NCBI GenBank assembly: GCA_030549335.1
Contig: JAUKPH010000017.1
Coordinates: 9,757,501-9,821,500 of the forward strand
Origin: Pontederia crassipes
Taxonomy: Eukaryota; Streptophyta; Magnoliopsida; Commelinales; Pontederiaceae
Reading direction: 5' to 3'
DNA: 64,000 nucleotides
Shown here in pieces: positions 38,710-51,849 of the stretch; position 1 is the stretch's first letter; the number at the start of each line of letters is the position of its first letter. Below the pieces are notes generated by a model, which did no database searches, had not been told where the DNA came from, and saw only the letters and a program-made list of their open reading frames with translations. The translations under genes were made by a program, and so were the position numbers.

Positions 38710-40500
38710 GCTCAAAATTATATATAGAAAATTCTTATTAATCAAAATCAGTTAATTGAAATTTTGGAGTCAGTTAGGGAACAATGCACCCTTAGATTAG
38801 CTTATTCAACTAGTTAATTAATGGAACTGAGCTCCTACTAGATGTAAGGAAAGTAAAAAATTAAAAGTAAATAGTGCATATATTTCACTAATAAAATACA
38901 AACTCGCTAGTTTCTCTTATTTTAAAAATTGCCGATTTTAAGATCTCACAATATTGTTGATGATACTAAGCAAGGTAGTCAAGATCAAAATTTTACGTAA
39001 GATTGAAAAAAGTCTATAAAATCAAAGATCATGAGATCGGATCGAGGATCATAATATTCTACTTATATATTCAAAAAATAGTTTAATATATAAAATTATA
39101 TAAAAAACTAATTTTTAAAATAATTTTGTAACTGTTTATACTATAAATAATGTTAACTTGACTATTATCCTATTAAAACTTTCTACAAATGCATTTATAT
39201 AATAGTAATTTAATATGAATTGACAAAAAAATGACAATAATATGGAATAGCATTATATAATAACTTTTAATATACATTGATAATAAAATTATTTTGTGAA
39301 AAAAATATTTTTAAAATTTTGATTATAACCAATCATTTTCCTCTTAATTTTATTCTTCCAAAAATCATGTTACACTTGGTGAAAATTTTAAAACAATGAA
39401 AATATTAAATTCGTAAGATTGGTAAGATCTTACAACCTTGTTATCACGATCCTACTAAAATAATTTTAAAATCGAGATCGAGATCGAGATCGTATATTTT
39501 AGAAAAGTTCGTACAATCATACGATAAGGATCCATATTTTAGATCACATAGACTATATTATCAACAAATGTGATTTATTTTAGATCCATATGGTAGGATC
39601 AACTGTGATCCTACCATATTCATATATATATTTGTATTAGTCTAAACAGATATCAAATGTAAAATCCCTCTATTAGATTTATGTTGTTTATGTTATCTGT
39701 ATCTTTTGTATTCATCCATATTTTAATATTATTTTATTTTCTTTAAAAAATTATATGTCTTTTACTAAAATCAAGTATCGTTTTGCACGTGAATTAATAG
39801 TATATATATTTTATACATTATTGCGGGTTTCAAGGTTGATTATTATATAATATTATTTTTACTATTAAAAAATATCATATTATGTTTCATGATATATATA
39901 TATATATATAATATAATATATACACACATATGAACAAATTTCAATCTTGATGGTCAATTAAATCATGTATAGTACATATGAATATTCATGAGTAAATATT
40001 TTATATTAAGAATTATTAATTGTTTATTTGAAGATATAATTCTGGATTTTCAAAATTTCTTACAATCATATTTCGGAAAATAATCCCGATAATTTTGCTC
40101 CGGATGTCAAAACATGTCCAACTAGGAAAAAAGCATTAATATGAAGTGTTTAAAATAATGGAGATTGATATATTTTTATTAACAAAAGTAACAGATTTAG
40201 CTCGAGATCATTTATTATTCAAATCTGACATCAATGGACTGAAGGCTTGAACTCCTCAACTTTTACATCCTATTTGGCATTTAACCACGTGTTTCTGGAA
40301 ATCAATTAGAAATGGGGAACTATGATATTTACATTATGATTTATTCTAAAAACTAGGTAAGCACAATTTAAATGTATTTTAATCTATAAGATTATATTTT
40401 TTGTGTAATTTATATGACAAGTACTATTTTGTATATACAACATATTTAAAAATATCTTACAAAGACATTATGTAAGTTAAAATGGCTATAAAAATATTGT
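38710..40500 (+). repeat. Unidentified AT-rich repeat unit (beta copy in D3)
   Basis: Complete version of the unit that is cut short at 18,607 in D1. It extends through GGAGATTGATATATTTTTAT and TAACCACGTGTTTCTGG to about 40,500. No coding capacity recognised. Confidence 0.6.
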
Positions 40501-42543
40501 CTTTAGGAAATAATTATTCTACTCTATTTACATTCATGCATGTGTCTTGGAAAAGTATATTAGAATTTTGCTAACAATTGATAAGGGACAATAATAAATA
40601 TTTTATTCAAAATAATATCATATATTAGAAAATAATAATAATATTGATCTTTTCAATATATTTCATGGATTTGGAATCTGCCTATTCGAAAAGAAAGAAA
40701 CGAAAGTTGCTTTAAGTTCGAAATTATTTCTTTTCCGAATTTTTATAGAGATCAATTTTAATTATTGAAGTGAAACCGATCTGGTCAACATTGCTTGTCA
40801 TGACTAAATTTTATTGAGTTTTCAAAAGATGATGCCCTTCAATTCGTTCCATCGTTGAACAACCTTCCTACATTGATTATGTTAAATTGAAATCCAAAGA
40901 TAATTAACTAAATTAAAAACTTTACAACACAGAGTACAACAATAAATAATTATAGATAATACTGGTCCAAGAGGAACTCAAATATCACGTGACATGATGA
41001 TGGATTCTGTAAGCGTTAGGATCATAATTTGAATAATTTGTTCAATACAATTGAAGAATTTGTTTTAATTAAAGATGGATTAATGATGTCATGTCCAACG
41101 GACATCAATTGCATTTCTTATGAACTGAAGTTAATTAATTATGCTTAAAAAAATTGCAGCATCAATGATAATGTTAATTAATTAATGATCATTGATGAGG
41201 GACCATAGAGGAAGAAAAGAGTGAAGTCCATTAATTTCACAAGAGTTCACTCTAAATATTTTTAACACATTCAATATTACCAAATTACATTGTCAAAATA
41301 TTTCCACGATGGAGCTTAATTTGCGTTAGTTCACACAATAATGTTAATTAATTCAATATTATGTAAATAAATTTCTTACGTCACAAGTTTTTTCCATGCT
41401 AAAATAAATTGTATGAATTTTTTTGTCCTAAAATTAACTTAGAATTGCATCATTTAACATAATTAATCAAATTTCATTAACATAAATATGGAAATCATTT
41501 TGACATCAAAAGCATTTTCCTTATTAAAAGAAATAATTTGGATAGATTTGCATGAGGATGGGCTTATATGCATGAGAGTTTCCCTTATTAGTTTAAAGTA
41601 GTGATAATTGTTTTATCTATTTCAATGATCAGATATCATTTTTTAGTAGATTTTTGTATTGACCAGGATATTTTTTCAGAAGACTTGTAGGTTCATAAAT
41701 ATAATAAAATATGTACTTTAAATTAATTTATAATATTTTGAGTCATTATTTTTCTTCCACACTCTTCCTTGTTTGGATAATCAACAAATTGAGTGCTACC
41801 ACCTCTCATGGAAAGAGAGTTAAGTAATCATCAAATCTTTGAATAAAGAGAAAGAGTATGAATGAAATATTTTCCAATGATTATGTATCTCACTTTCATC
41901 TTATATATGTTTTTATTATCTAATAGTAGACATATGACTTCCTTTCATCCTTTCCCACAAGGCAAATTAATATATCACACTCCACATATCAAACTGGATT
42001 ACTACCACAAGATACTTCTTTGTTGAGGAGAGACGAAAAAAAGAACTATTAAAATTAAGTATATTTGATCATTGCATGCCTTTGGATCGTTAAAAGAGAG
42101 TACAATTTGTAACCAAAAAAAGGTAGGTCATAACATTTATTAACATGTAACTGCTGTCTTCCAACTGTAAATAATGATGCATTAACCTTTGTTGAATGCA
42201 TGCTTCTAAAGATTTGCCCTCTTAAGGAGCATTAACTCAAGAGTTAATGGGTGGACGAATCTTTTAACTAGATATATCGCACTTAATGATTTCCAACTGT
42301 ATACAATTAATTCCCTTGCTTTTTTTTGCCCTCTTGCGTTGCCACCTTCTTGCACCCTCTGAGTTTCATGCAACCCATCATTCACATATTGAATCTCTCT
42401 AGGATCGACGAAGGAAGAATAAGAAACATAAAAATCCATCATATATCATTGTGGCCTCTTTCTCCATCTCTCCCATTCTCGTCCACAGACACCCATCAAC
42501 GATCTACCTCTTCTCCTCCACACCGCAACCCAGCATTCACTCC

Positions 42544-43095
42544 ATGGATCCTTCCGTTCCCATCAACAATGAGCGTGCTCAAAATATGAGGCATACGTAG
42601 GAGCCCGATCTGTCGACGAAGACGGCTGGGGAGGAAGCCACAATGGTTCAAGTGACTGCACCACAACATGAGAGCCCCAACATCTCTGCCGAGAACTATC
42701 CAATACATGATATAGAGGAGGCTTTAAAGGCCATGGATGAGCTCGATGAGCTGAATAACTCCCACCTAAGCCTGAAGTCCCCTTCACAGCTTGCGAAGGA
42801 GGGAAATCTCATGAGCGAAATGCTACTTGAGATGGGCTCTCATTATTGGTTGATGATTTGGAGATGCCTGAAGATGGATGGCGAGCACAAGGTTCAACTG
42901 GCACTAACATCTAATATAGCAGTGCCAATGGATTCGACGACGGTGATCGAGTTGCAAGAAAGGATCACCACAAGGGAGAAAGCCCTTGACGACGAGGATT
43001 ACGAGGAGGCAAGGAGCCCATATTGGCTTCCTCAAGGGTTGAAGACAATAGTTGTGTCAAGGAAGTTGGGAAGAAGTAAAGGGCACAAAAACAAG
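42544..43095 (+). pseudogene. MBD-like gene, first coding exon, copy B
   Basis: Uninterrupted counterpart of copy A. The start at 42,544 (MDPSVPIN) follows the same pyrimidine-rich leader. A TAG stop comes at codon 19 (42,598), after which the frame stays open from 42,601 to the donor AAG|GTAATT at 43,095/43,096. Relative to copy A, one base is missing after SEMLLEM and two more shortly after, so a short segment is read in another frame and then restored. The C-terminal part, RSPYWLPQGLK followed by RKLGRSKGHKNK, resembles the first half of a plant methyl-CpG-binding domain; a usual Trp is Leu here (GLK versus GWK in copy A). A downstream Met at 42,643 could start a shortened protein, but no following exon was identified. 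Probably a pseudogene; the family call is inference. Confidence 0.5.
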
Positions 43096-44515
43096 GTAAT
43101 TAGTTTAACTATTCCGACAATTCCATTAGTCTACACTAATGTATAGATAAATTCAGATATGTCATCCTTATGTAAAGGTTAGTCTACATTAACAAATGAA
43201 TATAGTATACTACATGTCCTTAGTAGTAAATTCTCTCATTTTTTATGTTAATATTAGGGTGAGAACATGTCCCCTAAACTAAGCTAGATCTAACTATCAA
43301 ATTGGAGCCTCTCATGTCTTTGACATAACTTTTACTATTAGAATCTCGATGCCTCTAATGCCATGACTAGTTTGCTCTTTGCAATTAATAAGAGAAATTA
43401 ATGTACATTTACGTTAACAGGATTTGGAAGTTGGAATCTTAGACTTACCCTTTGCTAACATAAAGATACTATTCATTTGAATAAATTAGTAAAAAAACTC
43501 TATTATTTGACGTTTACAAAAGATTGTGTTGCTCATTTCAACTATCTAAATTATTTTTTTTTAAAAATTACATCAAAATGATTGGAGATTTCAGTGCATG
43601 TTAAATGCAAAAGAAAAACTTAGAGAGAAATTGAATAGCTCAGTACAATAAAAAGTAGGCTTTGTGTTGGACTATAGACTATAATGAAATAAAATTAATT
43701 AAGCTTCAAATGAGCTTAAAAATTATATATTATATTATTGCGATATACAAGTCAAAGTAGTAATTTTTCTCTTCAAATGCAAAGTTATCATTTTTGGATC
43801 GATATGGGTGAGAGTTTGACACGTGAACATTTTATAGTCACTTATTGGTGATGAAAGTACTTTGAGCTCATGAAAATTCATATGACCTCTTCACCCTTAT
43901 ATTGTAAATTTGACCGAGATATCATATTATTTAATTTGTGTTGCACACTCAATGACTAATTAAGAAAGCCTTAAAACTAAAATCAGTGTAGGAATAATAA
44001 TGCCACATGGGCCAAATTAATTTACAACTTTGTTTGGTAACTATCCACCTATATACAAAACTGTATAAACACCTAACTAATTCAGTGTTCGAAACCAGAG
44101 CGGTAAAGAAAGAGAGGCCCTGTCCAAGACGAAAACTTTAAGGATTGATTTCGGATCTACTTGCATCTATTGAATAACCACTATTCAATTGTATAAAATT
44201 AATGTGCAACTTTAAAGAAAGAGGTGAAATACTAAGTCTTTTTATTGTTCTAGGGTTAAAACGCAGCCACACTAACATCATCCTTAGTAAAATTTTCACT
44301 TTCTATGACTATTAGCGTCAAAGAAAGAGGTTCAATACCAAATTTTCATTGTTCTAGGATTAAAACAATCTTGAGGCTCAACCAAGAACAATTTGGGTCA
44401 AGCCAAGAATATAAACAAATAAATTGCCATAGTATTTGACTCATGTGGAATTAAACAAATATTAGAGGGAAAAAAGTAACATAAGCTTCAAAATCATAAT
44501 CATTTTCAATGTAGG
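43096..44515 (+). other. Non-coding stretch after the MBD-like exon, copy B
   Basis: Collinear with 30,091-31,551. AT-rich; no gene seen. It ends at the target-site duplication of the Athila-type element. Confidence 0.6.
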
Positions 44516-44520
44516 CATTC
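44516..44520 (+). repeat. Target-site duplication CATTC (left)
   Basis: CATTC directly precedes the 5' LTR and is repeated directly after the 3' LTR (57,256-57,260). The empty site in D2 has CATTC once, at 31,552-31,556. Confidence 0.95.
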
Positions 44521-45535
44521 TGATTACTAGCTGATCACTATAGTTTTTTATCCTATTTTGAATGCATTTCACCCATATCGAGTCCCTTAATTGCCCAACT
44601 TTTGGCCAAATATGTTTGGAATGCATGGATTGTGATAACTAGTTGATCTTTCTCATTTTATACTTAATTCCATGTGCATAGAGGTTCTGAAATGTCAAAA
44701 TCCATAAATATTTCAATTCTATGCCAAGTTATCACTCCTATATGTCAAGTTATCATTATTTTGAGTGAACTGATTTTCAATAATTTTCTTGCCCTAAATC
44801 CATTATTATCATGAATGAATCATATTTGGATGATCATATCTCAACTTGTGCAAAATTTTAAGTACATTTGAACAAGTTATCATTTTCCAATGCCAAGTTA
44901 TCGTTAAAGGGCAAAACTATCATTTCGATATGCAAAACTATCAAATCTGCACAAAAGCATTAATCAATCATTATATTATTGTCCTAACTCATTGCTGTTC
45001 AGATTTGATGACATTTGGATAACCACAATCAAAGTTATGACAAGTTATCATTTTTAAGGCAATTAAGTTATCGTTTTGGCACCCAAGTTATCATTCCTAT
45101 GAAATCTTATCCACATTTGATTTCTGACTTCATTCACGTGCCACCCTAATCCTTTTAATGCTTTGAACCATCCATATTTGAACATTTTTCAAGATTTATG
45201 CAAAGTTATTATTTCCAGGTCTTCAAACTTATCATTTTCATTTACTGGTTTCACCCCTTCATAACACCAGATTTTATTTAATGTTGGAGCTGATCTTAGT
45301 AAACATCCTCACCCTTATCTGTTTATTTCCTATTTGAGAACTTTAGTGTTTGGTGTTCTATCTCTTCTAGCAGGGAAGAACAAGTGCAAAAAGCTCGAAA
45401 AAGGTGAGGGGGGGGGGACCGCCTACTTTTGCTGTCTAGAAAAGCTGTCTTCTATAGGAATTCCAGGACCAGGACACATGGCACAATCACATCACCATAG
45501 AACATTCTGATACTGATCAAAGGGTGCACATGACA

Positions 45536-45545
45536 CATATATAAG
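45536..45545 (+). promoter_or_regulatory. Putative LTR TATA box
   Basis: CATATATAAG, conserved in the 3' LTR near 55,494, followed by a G-rich GGAGGAGAGGGGGC stretch. It would put U3 at about 1 kb and R plus U5 at about 1.75 kb. Confidence 0.5.
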
Positions 45546-45890
45546 CTAGGGAAATTTTGGAGGAGAGGGGGCTGGCCATTGCAAGGTGTGGAGAAGGAAG
45601 CAAGGGTTTTGGAGTTGGAGCTGAAGTGCTACCTCTCGACAAGCTTGAATCCAAGATGATTTCCTTCTGTTCTTCACTATATTTTGTATCAAACTTTGTA
45701 ATTATGAGGAGCTAAACTCCATGTCTCCTAGGATAGGGTAGTAGTCTAGATTAATTGTGGATGGATGTGGACATTTCTTATTTCCTGCACTGATTTCATA
45801 ATTTCTGATTTTCTGATTCTTGATTCTGCATTCAGAACTCATCTATTTCTGTCCTATTCTTGACATTGTATGATCTTGTTTATATCTACA

Positions 45891-46680
45891 ACTGAGAGGT
45901 TGTTTTATGATCTGTTCTTGATTCAGAAATAAAATAAGAACCAATGACAAGTTCTAGGTCCAAATCGGATTTAGGAATATGATTTTCATCTAATTTAGTT
46001 TCTGAACTGCAATTCTGATTCCTGATTTGAGAAATCTGATGTCATTGTAAACCCCTCATTTCATTGGCTACTGAGAAGTAGATTAAGTGGGTTCTTCTTA
46101 TTCAGAAATGTAGTAAGAGGCAATGACAACTCCCCTGAATCAATTCTGTAAGAGCATGCTGAGGTGATTTCTGTTTTCCTGAATTCTTTACTTCCTGAAT
46201 TCTGATTTTCTGAGTTAATTGAATCTGATTGTCATTTGGGAACTGATTTAGTTGAACAACTGAGAGGTTATCATATGTCCCAATCTTGTTCAGAAATGAA
46301 TTAAGAAAACTTGACATTTCATGATTCAATTCTATAATTACCATTGGTTTTTCTGATTTTAATGAGTTGCTGATTTCTGATTTCTTGAGTTTAGTGAAAT
46401 CTGATTGCTTTGCTATTGTTAAACCTCTGAATCTATTAATCACTGAGAAGTGAATTTTAAGGCTTCCTTGCTGTTCAGAGATGAACCAAGGAGCAATTGC
46501 ATGTGTTGAATTCCCTCATATGAATTAAGTGCTGATTTCTATCCAATCCATTAATAGAAATGTGGATTTCATTTGAATTTGCAGCTGAGAGGTTGATTTT
46601 AAATCCTCTTGTAGTTTAGAGATAAACCAAGGAGCATTTGCATTAATATTGGATTGATTTCATCCCTGTTTAGTTGATTG
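45891..46680 (+). repeat. Five divergent ~180-bp tandem subrepeats inside the LTR
   Basis: The mark ACTGAGAGG / ACTGAGAAG (the last unit has AGCTGAGAGG) recurs at 45,891, 46,070, 46,259, 46,442 and 46,583, spaced 179, 189, 183 and 141 bp. Each is followed at about 30-40 bp by TTCAGAAATG- or TTCAGAGATG-like sequence, then AAG-AGCAATG/AACCAAGGAGCA, then CTGATTTCTGA-type runs. The same series is present in the 3' LTR (about 55,850-56,640). Confidence 0.85.
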
Positions 46681-47321
46681 AAGCATTCCTTTCATTTTCA
46701 AAGTGCAATCTTGAAGTTATCATTCAGAATTTTATTGAATTGCCAAAAAATCAGCAAAGTGACTTGGATTGAACATAATGATATCTTGATTTTTAGTGGG
46801 GATCCTCTTCTAATTCAACTTGGCTAACAATTATATGACAATATATTGTTTAGTTCTGGTCTAATTGAGCTGTGAAAATAGCCATATTGAAGGTTGAATC
46901 AGATTTGACTAAAAAAGTGATAACTTGTCCATTTTCATCCATAATTAAATTAGATGAACCCCAATTCCTAGGAGAACCTTCATCATTGATAGATAAACCC
47001 TTTTAGCCCTTATTTAAGAATTTATAATTCAGTTTAGATAAGTTTCCAAAAGTCCAAAATCGGTTATCCTTTTTGGCACTTTTAAAAATCTGTTTTCATT
47101 TTCCTTCAATTTCTTGAATTTGTAATTTTAGTTAAGGCTAGTCTAGATTGTTTTAGGGAGTCTTTGGCTTCAAATCACTGTGGATATGACATTTACTACA
47201 ATTGACCTGTGCACTGCAGTAGAGATGAATTAAGGAGTCGAAACAAAAATTGAAAAATCTGAATTTTGACCCCAAAATCAGCAAGTTATCACTACACTCC
47301 TCAATATCACTATCAAGTTTT

Positions 47322-47336
47322 TGGCGCCGTTGCCGG
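47322..47336 (+). other. Primer binding site, tRNA-Asp
   Basis: TGGCGCCGTTGCCGG, six bases after the 5' LTR, is the complement of the 3' end of plant tRNA-Asp (…CCGGCAACGGCGCCA). tRNA-Asp priming is usual for Athila elements. Confidence 0.85.
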
Positions 47337-47639
47337 TGATTTGAGGTCAATTAGACTAACTTAGATAGTTTAGATTAGTTTTAGATTAGTTTTTAGTCCA
47401 TTTGTTAGGCTAATTTTCAGTTTTTGCATGTTATCATTCCCAATTTTAAATTTTTGTCTAGTTTTCTTTCTTTTCTCAATTTGATACTTCTGAATTCATT
47501 TTTGCAAGATTTGGACAATCAAGAGGAACATTATCAATCAGATCCTGAGCCTGAAAGAAGATTCTTAAGAAGAAGGAGATTGCAAAGGTTGGAGGTAAGA
47601 AGAAGGATATTTGAAGAAGAGGAAGAGGAGCAAGACAAC

Positions 47640-48460
47640 ATGGCTACACCAAGGACATTGAAAGATTGCTACTCACCTAGCAATGTAAGGAACCAACCAG
47701 GAGATGGAGCCCTAGCACCAACTGCAAACTTTGAAGTGAATCCAGCCTTGGTGACAATGATAAGGCAATACCAATTTTTTGGTTTAGGGAATGAAGATCC
47801 AGCCTCACACTTGTATAATTTCAAGGGAATTTGCAGCACAGTGCACTTCAACAATACACCAATGGATGCTGTCTACATGAGGCTATTCCCCTTCTCACTC
47901 AAAGACAAGGCAAAGATATGGTACAAGACCCTCAAACCATAAGAGATGGCTACTTGGGAATCTATTATTCAATTGTTTCTAGCTGAATTCTTCCTACCTA
48001 CCAAAACTGATAACTATAGAGATCTGATTGTGAGGTTCTACCAATTGGATCAAGAGAATATATGTGATGCATGGCAAAAACTCCAAGGCTTGCTGAGGGC
48101 ACGTCCACATCATGACTTTGAGAAATGGCAGCTTGTCAACTATTTTCACAAAGGATTGAATTACCCCAGCAAGGTTACATTGGATATAGTTGCTGGAGGA
48201 ATATTTGCATCAAGAAACATTGATGAAACTTACTAATTAATTGAGAACATGGCCAAGAACCATCATTTCCTTACACATGACAGGACAAGGAGGTCATCCA
48301 ATGAGAATCAAGTCAACAACATTGCTGTCCAGATTGAACAAGGCTTGCAAAGAGCATTGGAGAAGCTAAATTTGTCAACTAATGTGGGAAAATCTTCAAA
48401 TGCTGAATCAAGGTGTGATGTGTGTGGAAATCAGGGCCATATCACTGAAACTTGCAACCT
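47640..48460 (+). pseudogene. gag remnant of the Athila-type element
   Basis: Capsid-like part with the family pattern EDPASHLYNF, RLFPFSLKDKAKIWY and FHKGLNYPSK. A CCHC zinc knuckle, CDVCGNQGHITETC, lies at 48,414-48,455. It would form the particle shell and bind the RNA genome. Broken; followed by a Gln-rich linker to the protease region. Confidence 0.85.
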
Positions 48461-49318
48461 TATAATGCAGCAACATGAGCAAAGTATAGACCAAGTTAAT
48501 GCAGTAGGAAATTATGGAGTTAAACCCCTGCTGAGTTCTACACTCCAGAAAATAGAAATCATCCTTACCTCTCCTACAATGCCAACCTTTTCAAGGGCCT
48601 CTTATGCAGAATTCAAATTGGCAACCAAAGATTTTGCCAAGGAATCAACCCCCACCATACCAGCCTCCACAAGTTCAAATGCAAAGGACCCCCTATGAGC
48701 AGCCTCCTTGTCAAGCTTTCCAATTCCAAATTGAAATGAAGGAGATGCTACAACAAATCTTGAAGAAGCAGGACAGCCAAGGAGAAGAAATATTGAAGAT
48801 CAACTCTAGACTTGAAAACATGAGTGCCAATCAAAAGATACTGGAAAATCAGATTGCTCAGCAGGCCAGCACTTCAGCAAGACCCCCTTTATTCTTTCCT
48901 AGACAGCCAGAGGTGAACCCTAAAGAACAAGCCAAGGCAATTCAACTCAGGAGTGGAAGGCTAGTGGAAGAGCCAATGCAAAATGTAGAAGCCAATCTAG
49001 CTCAAGAGAGTCCAAACTCCAAGAATGTGGAAGGCAATTCAGCTAAGGAAAGCTCCTGTCCAGAACCTAAAGAAAAGGGAATTGAAGAGGCTGCTGTGAG
49101 AAATCAGAAGAAGAGTTTTCAAAATGAAGCCAAAGGAAGAATTTTTTACAAATTGCTTTTTCCTCAAAGATTAGTGAAGGCCAAGTAAGATCAGCAATAT
49201 GAAAGGTTTTTAGAGATCTTGAAGAAGCTATACATAAATGTGCCATTTGTAGAAGCCATTCAAGAGATGCCTTCATATGCAAAATTTTTGAAGGAAATCC
49301 TACAAGAAGAGGAGAATT

Positions 49319-49890
49319 GTGGAATGTGAGACTATTGCACTAACTGAAGAGACTTCTGCAATAATTCAAAATAAGTTACCTCCTAAGCTAAAGGATCCAA
49401 GGAGTTTCTCAATCCCTTGTGAGATAGGAAATAGAAAATTTCAAAGGGCCATGTGTGACTTGGGTGCTTCTGTAAGTGTTATACCCTTGTCCCTATGCAG
49501 GAAACTTGAGGTAGGAGATATGAAGCCCACCAACATGTCTCTACAATTGGCTGATAGGTTCATCAAATATCACCATGGAATCATTGAAGACATACCCTAA
49601 AGGTTGGAAAATTTTATATACTAGTGGACTTTGTAGTTTTGGATATGCATGAGGATCTAAATACACCCATCTTTATAGTTTTGGATATGGATGAGGATCT
49701 AAATACACCCATCTTGCTTGGAAGACCCTTTCTTGTTACTGCTGGAGCTGTTATTGATGTTAAAGAGGGGAGATTGACCTTCCAAATTGGTGAAGACAAG
49801 ATAGAGTTCAACCTTGCACAAGTTATCAACACGCCAGCTTGTCAACATGATGATTTTAGGGATGGACAGATTGATCAAATTGTGGAGCAA
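49319..49890 (+). pseudogene. Aspartic protease remnant of the Athila-type element
   Basis: Contains the active-site-like motif CDLGASVSVIPLS near 49,454, the DLGAS variant typical of Athila, and a downstream ILLGRPFL box. A short internal duplication is present in this part (the phrase encoding MxEDLNTPI occurs twice, near 49,650 and 49,690). Broken. Confidence 0.8.
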
Positions 49891-50094
49891 GCCTCAGCAA
49901 TAATACCCAATGAAGATCCATTACAAAGGTACCTTATTTTTGATCATTTGAAGGAATTGGAGGATCCAGAGGCTGCAGCATACCAATCTGTATTGAACTC
50001 ATCCAAATCAGTGGAAAATTCAGGAAATCAGCACTAAGTACAGGAAGTTATCACTGCTGAACAAGGCAACTCAGCTCAAGCAGATTCTTCCAAA

Positions 50095-51620
50095 TTGGAA
50101 CTCAAACCTCTCCCCAACAACCTGAAGTATGAATTCTTGGGAGAGAATTCAACATTCCCTGTTATCATTAATGCAAACTTGACAAAGAATCAAGTTGAAG
50201 AGTTGCTGAAAAAATTAAGGCTGTACAAGGAGGTAATTGGCTATTCCATTGATGACATTAAGGGTATCAATCCCTCAATTTGTATGCATAGGATCCCCAT
50301 GGAGGACAGCTACAAATCCTCCATTGAATGCCAAAGAAGACTCAACCCAATTATGAAGGAGGAGGTAAAAAAGGAAGTGTTGAAGTTGCTGAATGCTGGG
50401 ATTATTTATTCCATTTCAGATAGTGAATGGGTCAGCCCTGTCCAAGTGGTGCCCAAGAAAGGAGGAATTATAGTAGTCAAATCAGATTCAAATGAATTGA
50501 TATCCACCAGGATAGTGACAGGTTGGAGGATGTGCATTGATTTCAGGAAATTGAACAAGGCAACTAGGAAGGACCACTTCCCACTTTCTTTCATTGATCA
50601 AATGTTGGAAAGATTGGCAATACACTCTCACTTTTGTTATTTGGATGGATATTCAGGCTTCCTTCAGATTCCTATTCACCCTCAGGACCAGCACAAGACA
50701 ACATTTACTTGTCCATATGGGACATTTGCTTATAGGAGAATGCCCTTTGGCCTATGCAATGCATCTGCCACCTTCCAAAGGTGTATGATGTCTATCTTCT
50801 CAAACTTTATTGAAGACATAATTGAGGTATTTATGGATGACTTTTCAGTATATGGAGATTCATTTGATGCTTGCCTAGAAAATTTGACAAAGGTCCTACA
50901 AAGATGTAGAGAGTCTAATCTGATTCTGAACTGGGAGAAGTGCCATTTCATGGTCCAGGAAGGAGTTGTTCTAGTCCATATTGTGTCTAGTAGAGGAATT
51001 GAAATGGACAAGGCAAAAATTGAGGCAATTGAGAATTGCCACCCCCAAAGAATGTCAAAGCAGTTAGGAGCTTTTTGGGGCATGCAGGCTTCTATAGAAG
51101 ATTTATTAAAAACTTCTCAATGATAACCAGACCTCTTACCAAGCTGCTAGCCAAAGATGTGAAGTTCAATTTTGATGAAGAGTGCATGAAGGCCTTTAAG
51201 CAATTGAAAGAAGCCCTCATCTCAGCTCTTATAGTGCAGCCACCTGATTGGTCCCTACAATTTGAAGTCATGTGTGATGCCTCAGATCAGACTGTAAGAG
51301 CAGTGTTGGGGCAAACCAAGGATAAAAAGCACTATGTCATTTGTTATGCCAGCAAAACTTTAGATGATCAAATTAATTATGCAACCACTGAGAAGGAGTT
51401 ATTAGCTGTGGTGTATGCATTTGATAAATTCAGATCTTACTTGGTGGGATCCAAAGTAATTGTATTCACAGATCACCAAGCAGTGAGGCACTTGATCAAC
51501 AAGAAGGAATCCAAGCCAAGGCTCATTAGATGGATCCTATTGCTACAAGAGTTTGATGTTGAAATCAGGGACAAAAGAGGCAGTGAGAACCTAGTCATTG
51601 ACCACCTGTCAAGGATGGAA
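50095..51620 (+). pseudogene. Reverse transcriptase and RNase H remnant of the Athila-type element
   Basis: Reverse-transcriptase signature blocks are visible: RMCIDFRKLN, FCYLDGYSGF, FAYRRMPFGLCNA and the catalytic FMDDFSVYG (50,830). The RNase H block follows, with [18 protein letters not shown] and TDHQAVRHL. Broken. Confidence 0.9.
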
Positions 51621-51849
51621 GGAGTTCAAGAGTCCTCAACACTTCCTATCAATGATGCCTTCCCTGATGACATCTTGATGGTAATATTAACTAATCAAAT
51701 TTCCTGGTATGCAGACATTGTGAATTATCTAGCCTGTGGAATTGTCCCTCCTGACTACACTTATCAGCAAAGAAAGAAGTTCTTTCATGACCTGAAGGAT
51801 TACTACTGGGATGACCCCCTCTTGTTCAAAATGTCCCCTTAGTTGTGTA

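Larger units (their letters stand above)
44521..47315 (+). repeat. 5' LTR of the Athila-type element (2,795 bp)
   Basis: Starts TGATTACTAGC and ends CACTATCA. The first ~700 bp hold about a dozen AAGTTATCA-like motifs. A TATA box candidate is at 45,536. The second half holds five divergent ~180-bp subrepeats. LTRs of this length are on the long side for Athila. Confidence 0.95.

Noticed and set aside
46102-46443. 113-codon minus-strand frame (and 56,130-56,504) as an LTR-encoded gene
   Set aside because: It falls within the LTR subrepeats, antisense, with no recognisable domain; probably chance.
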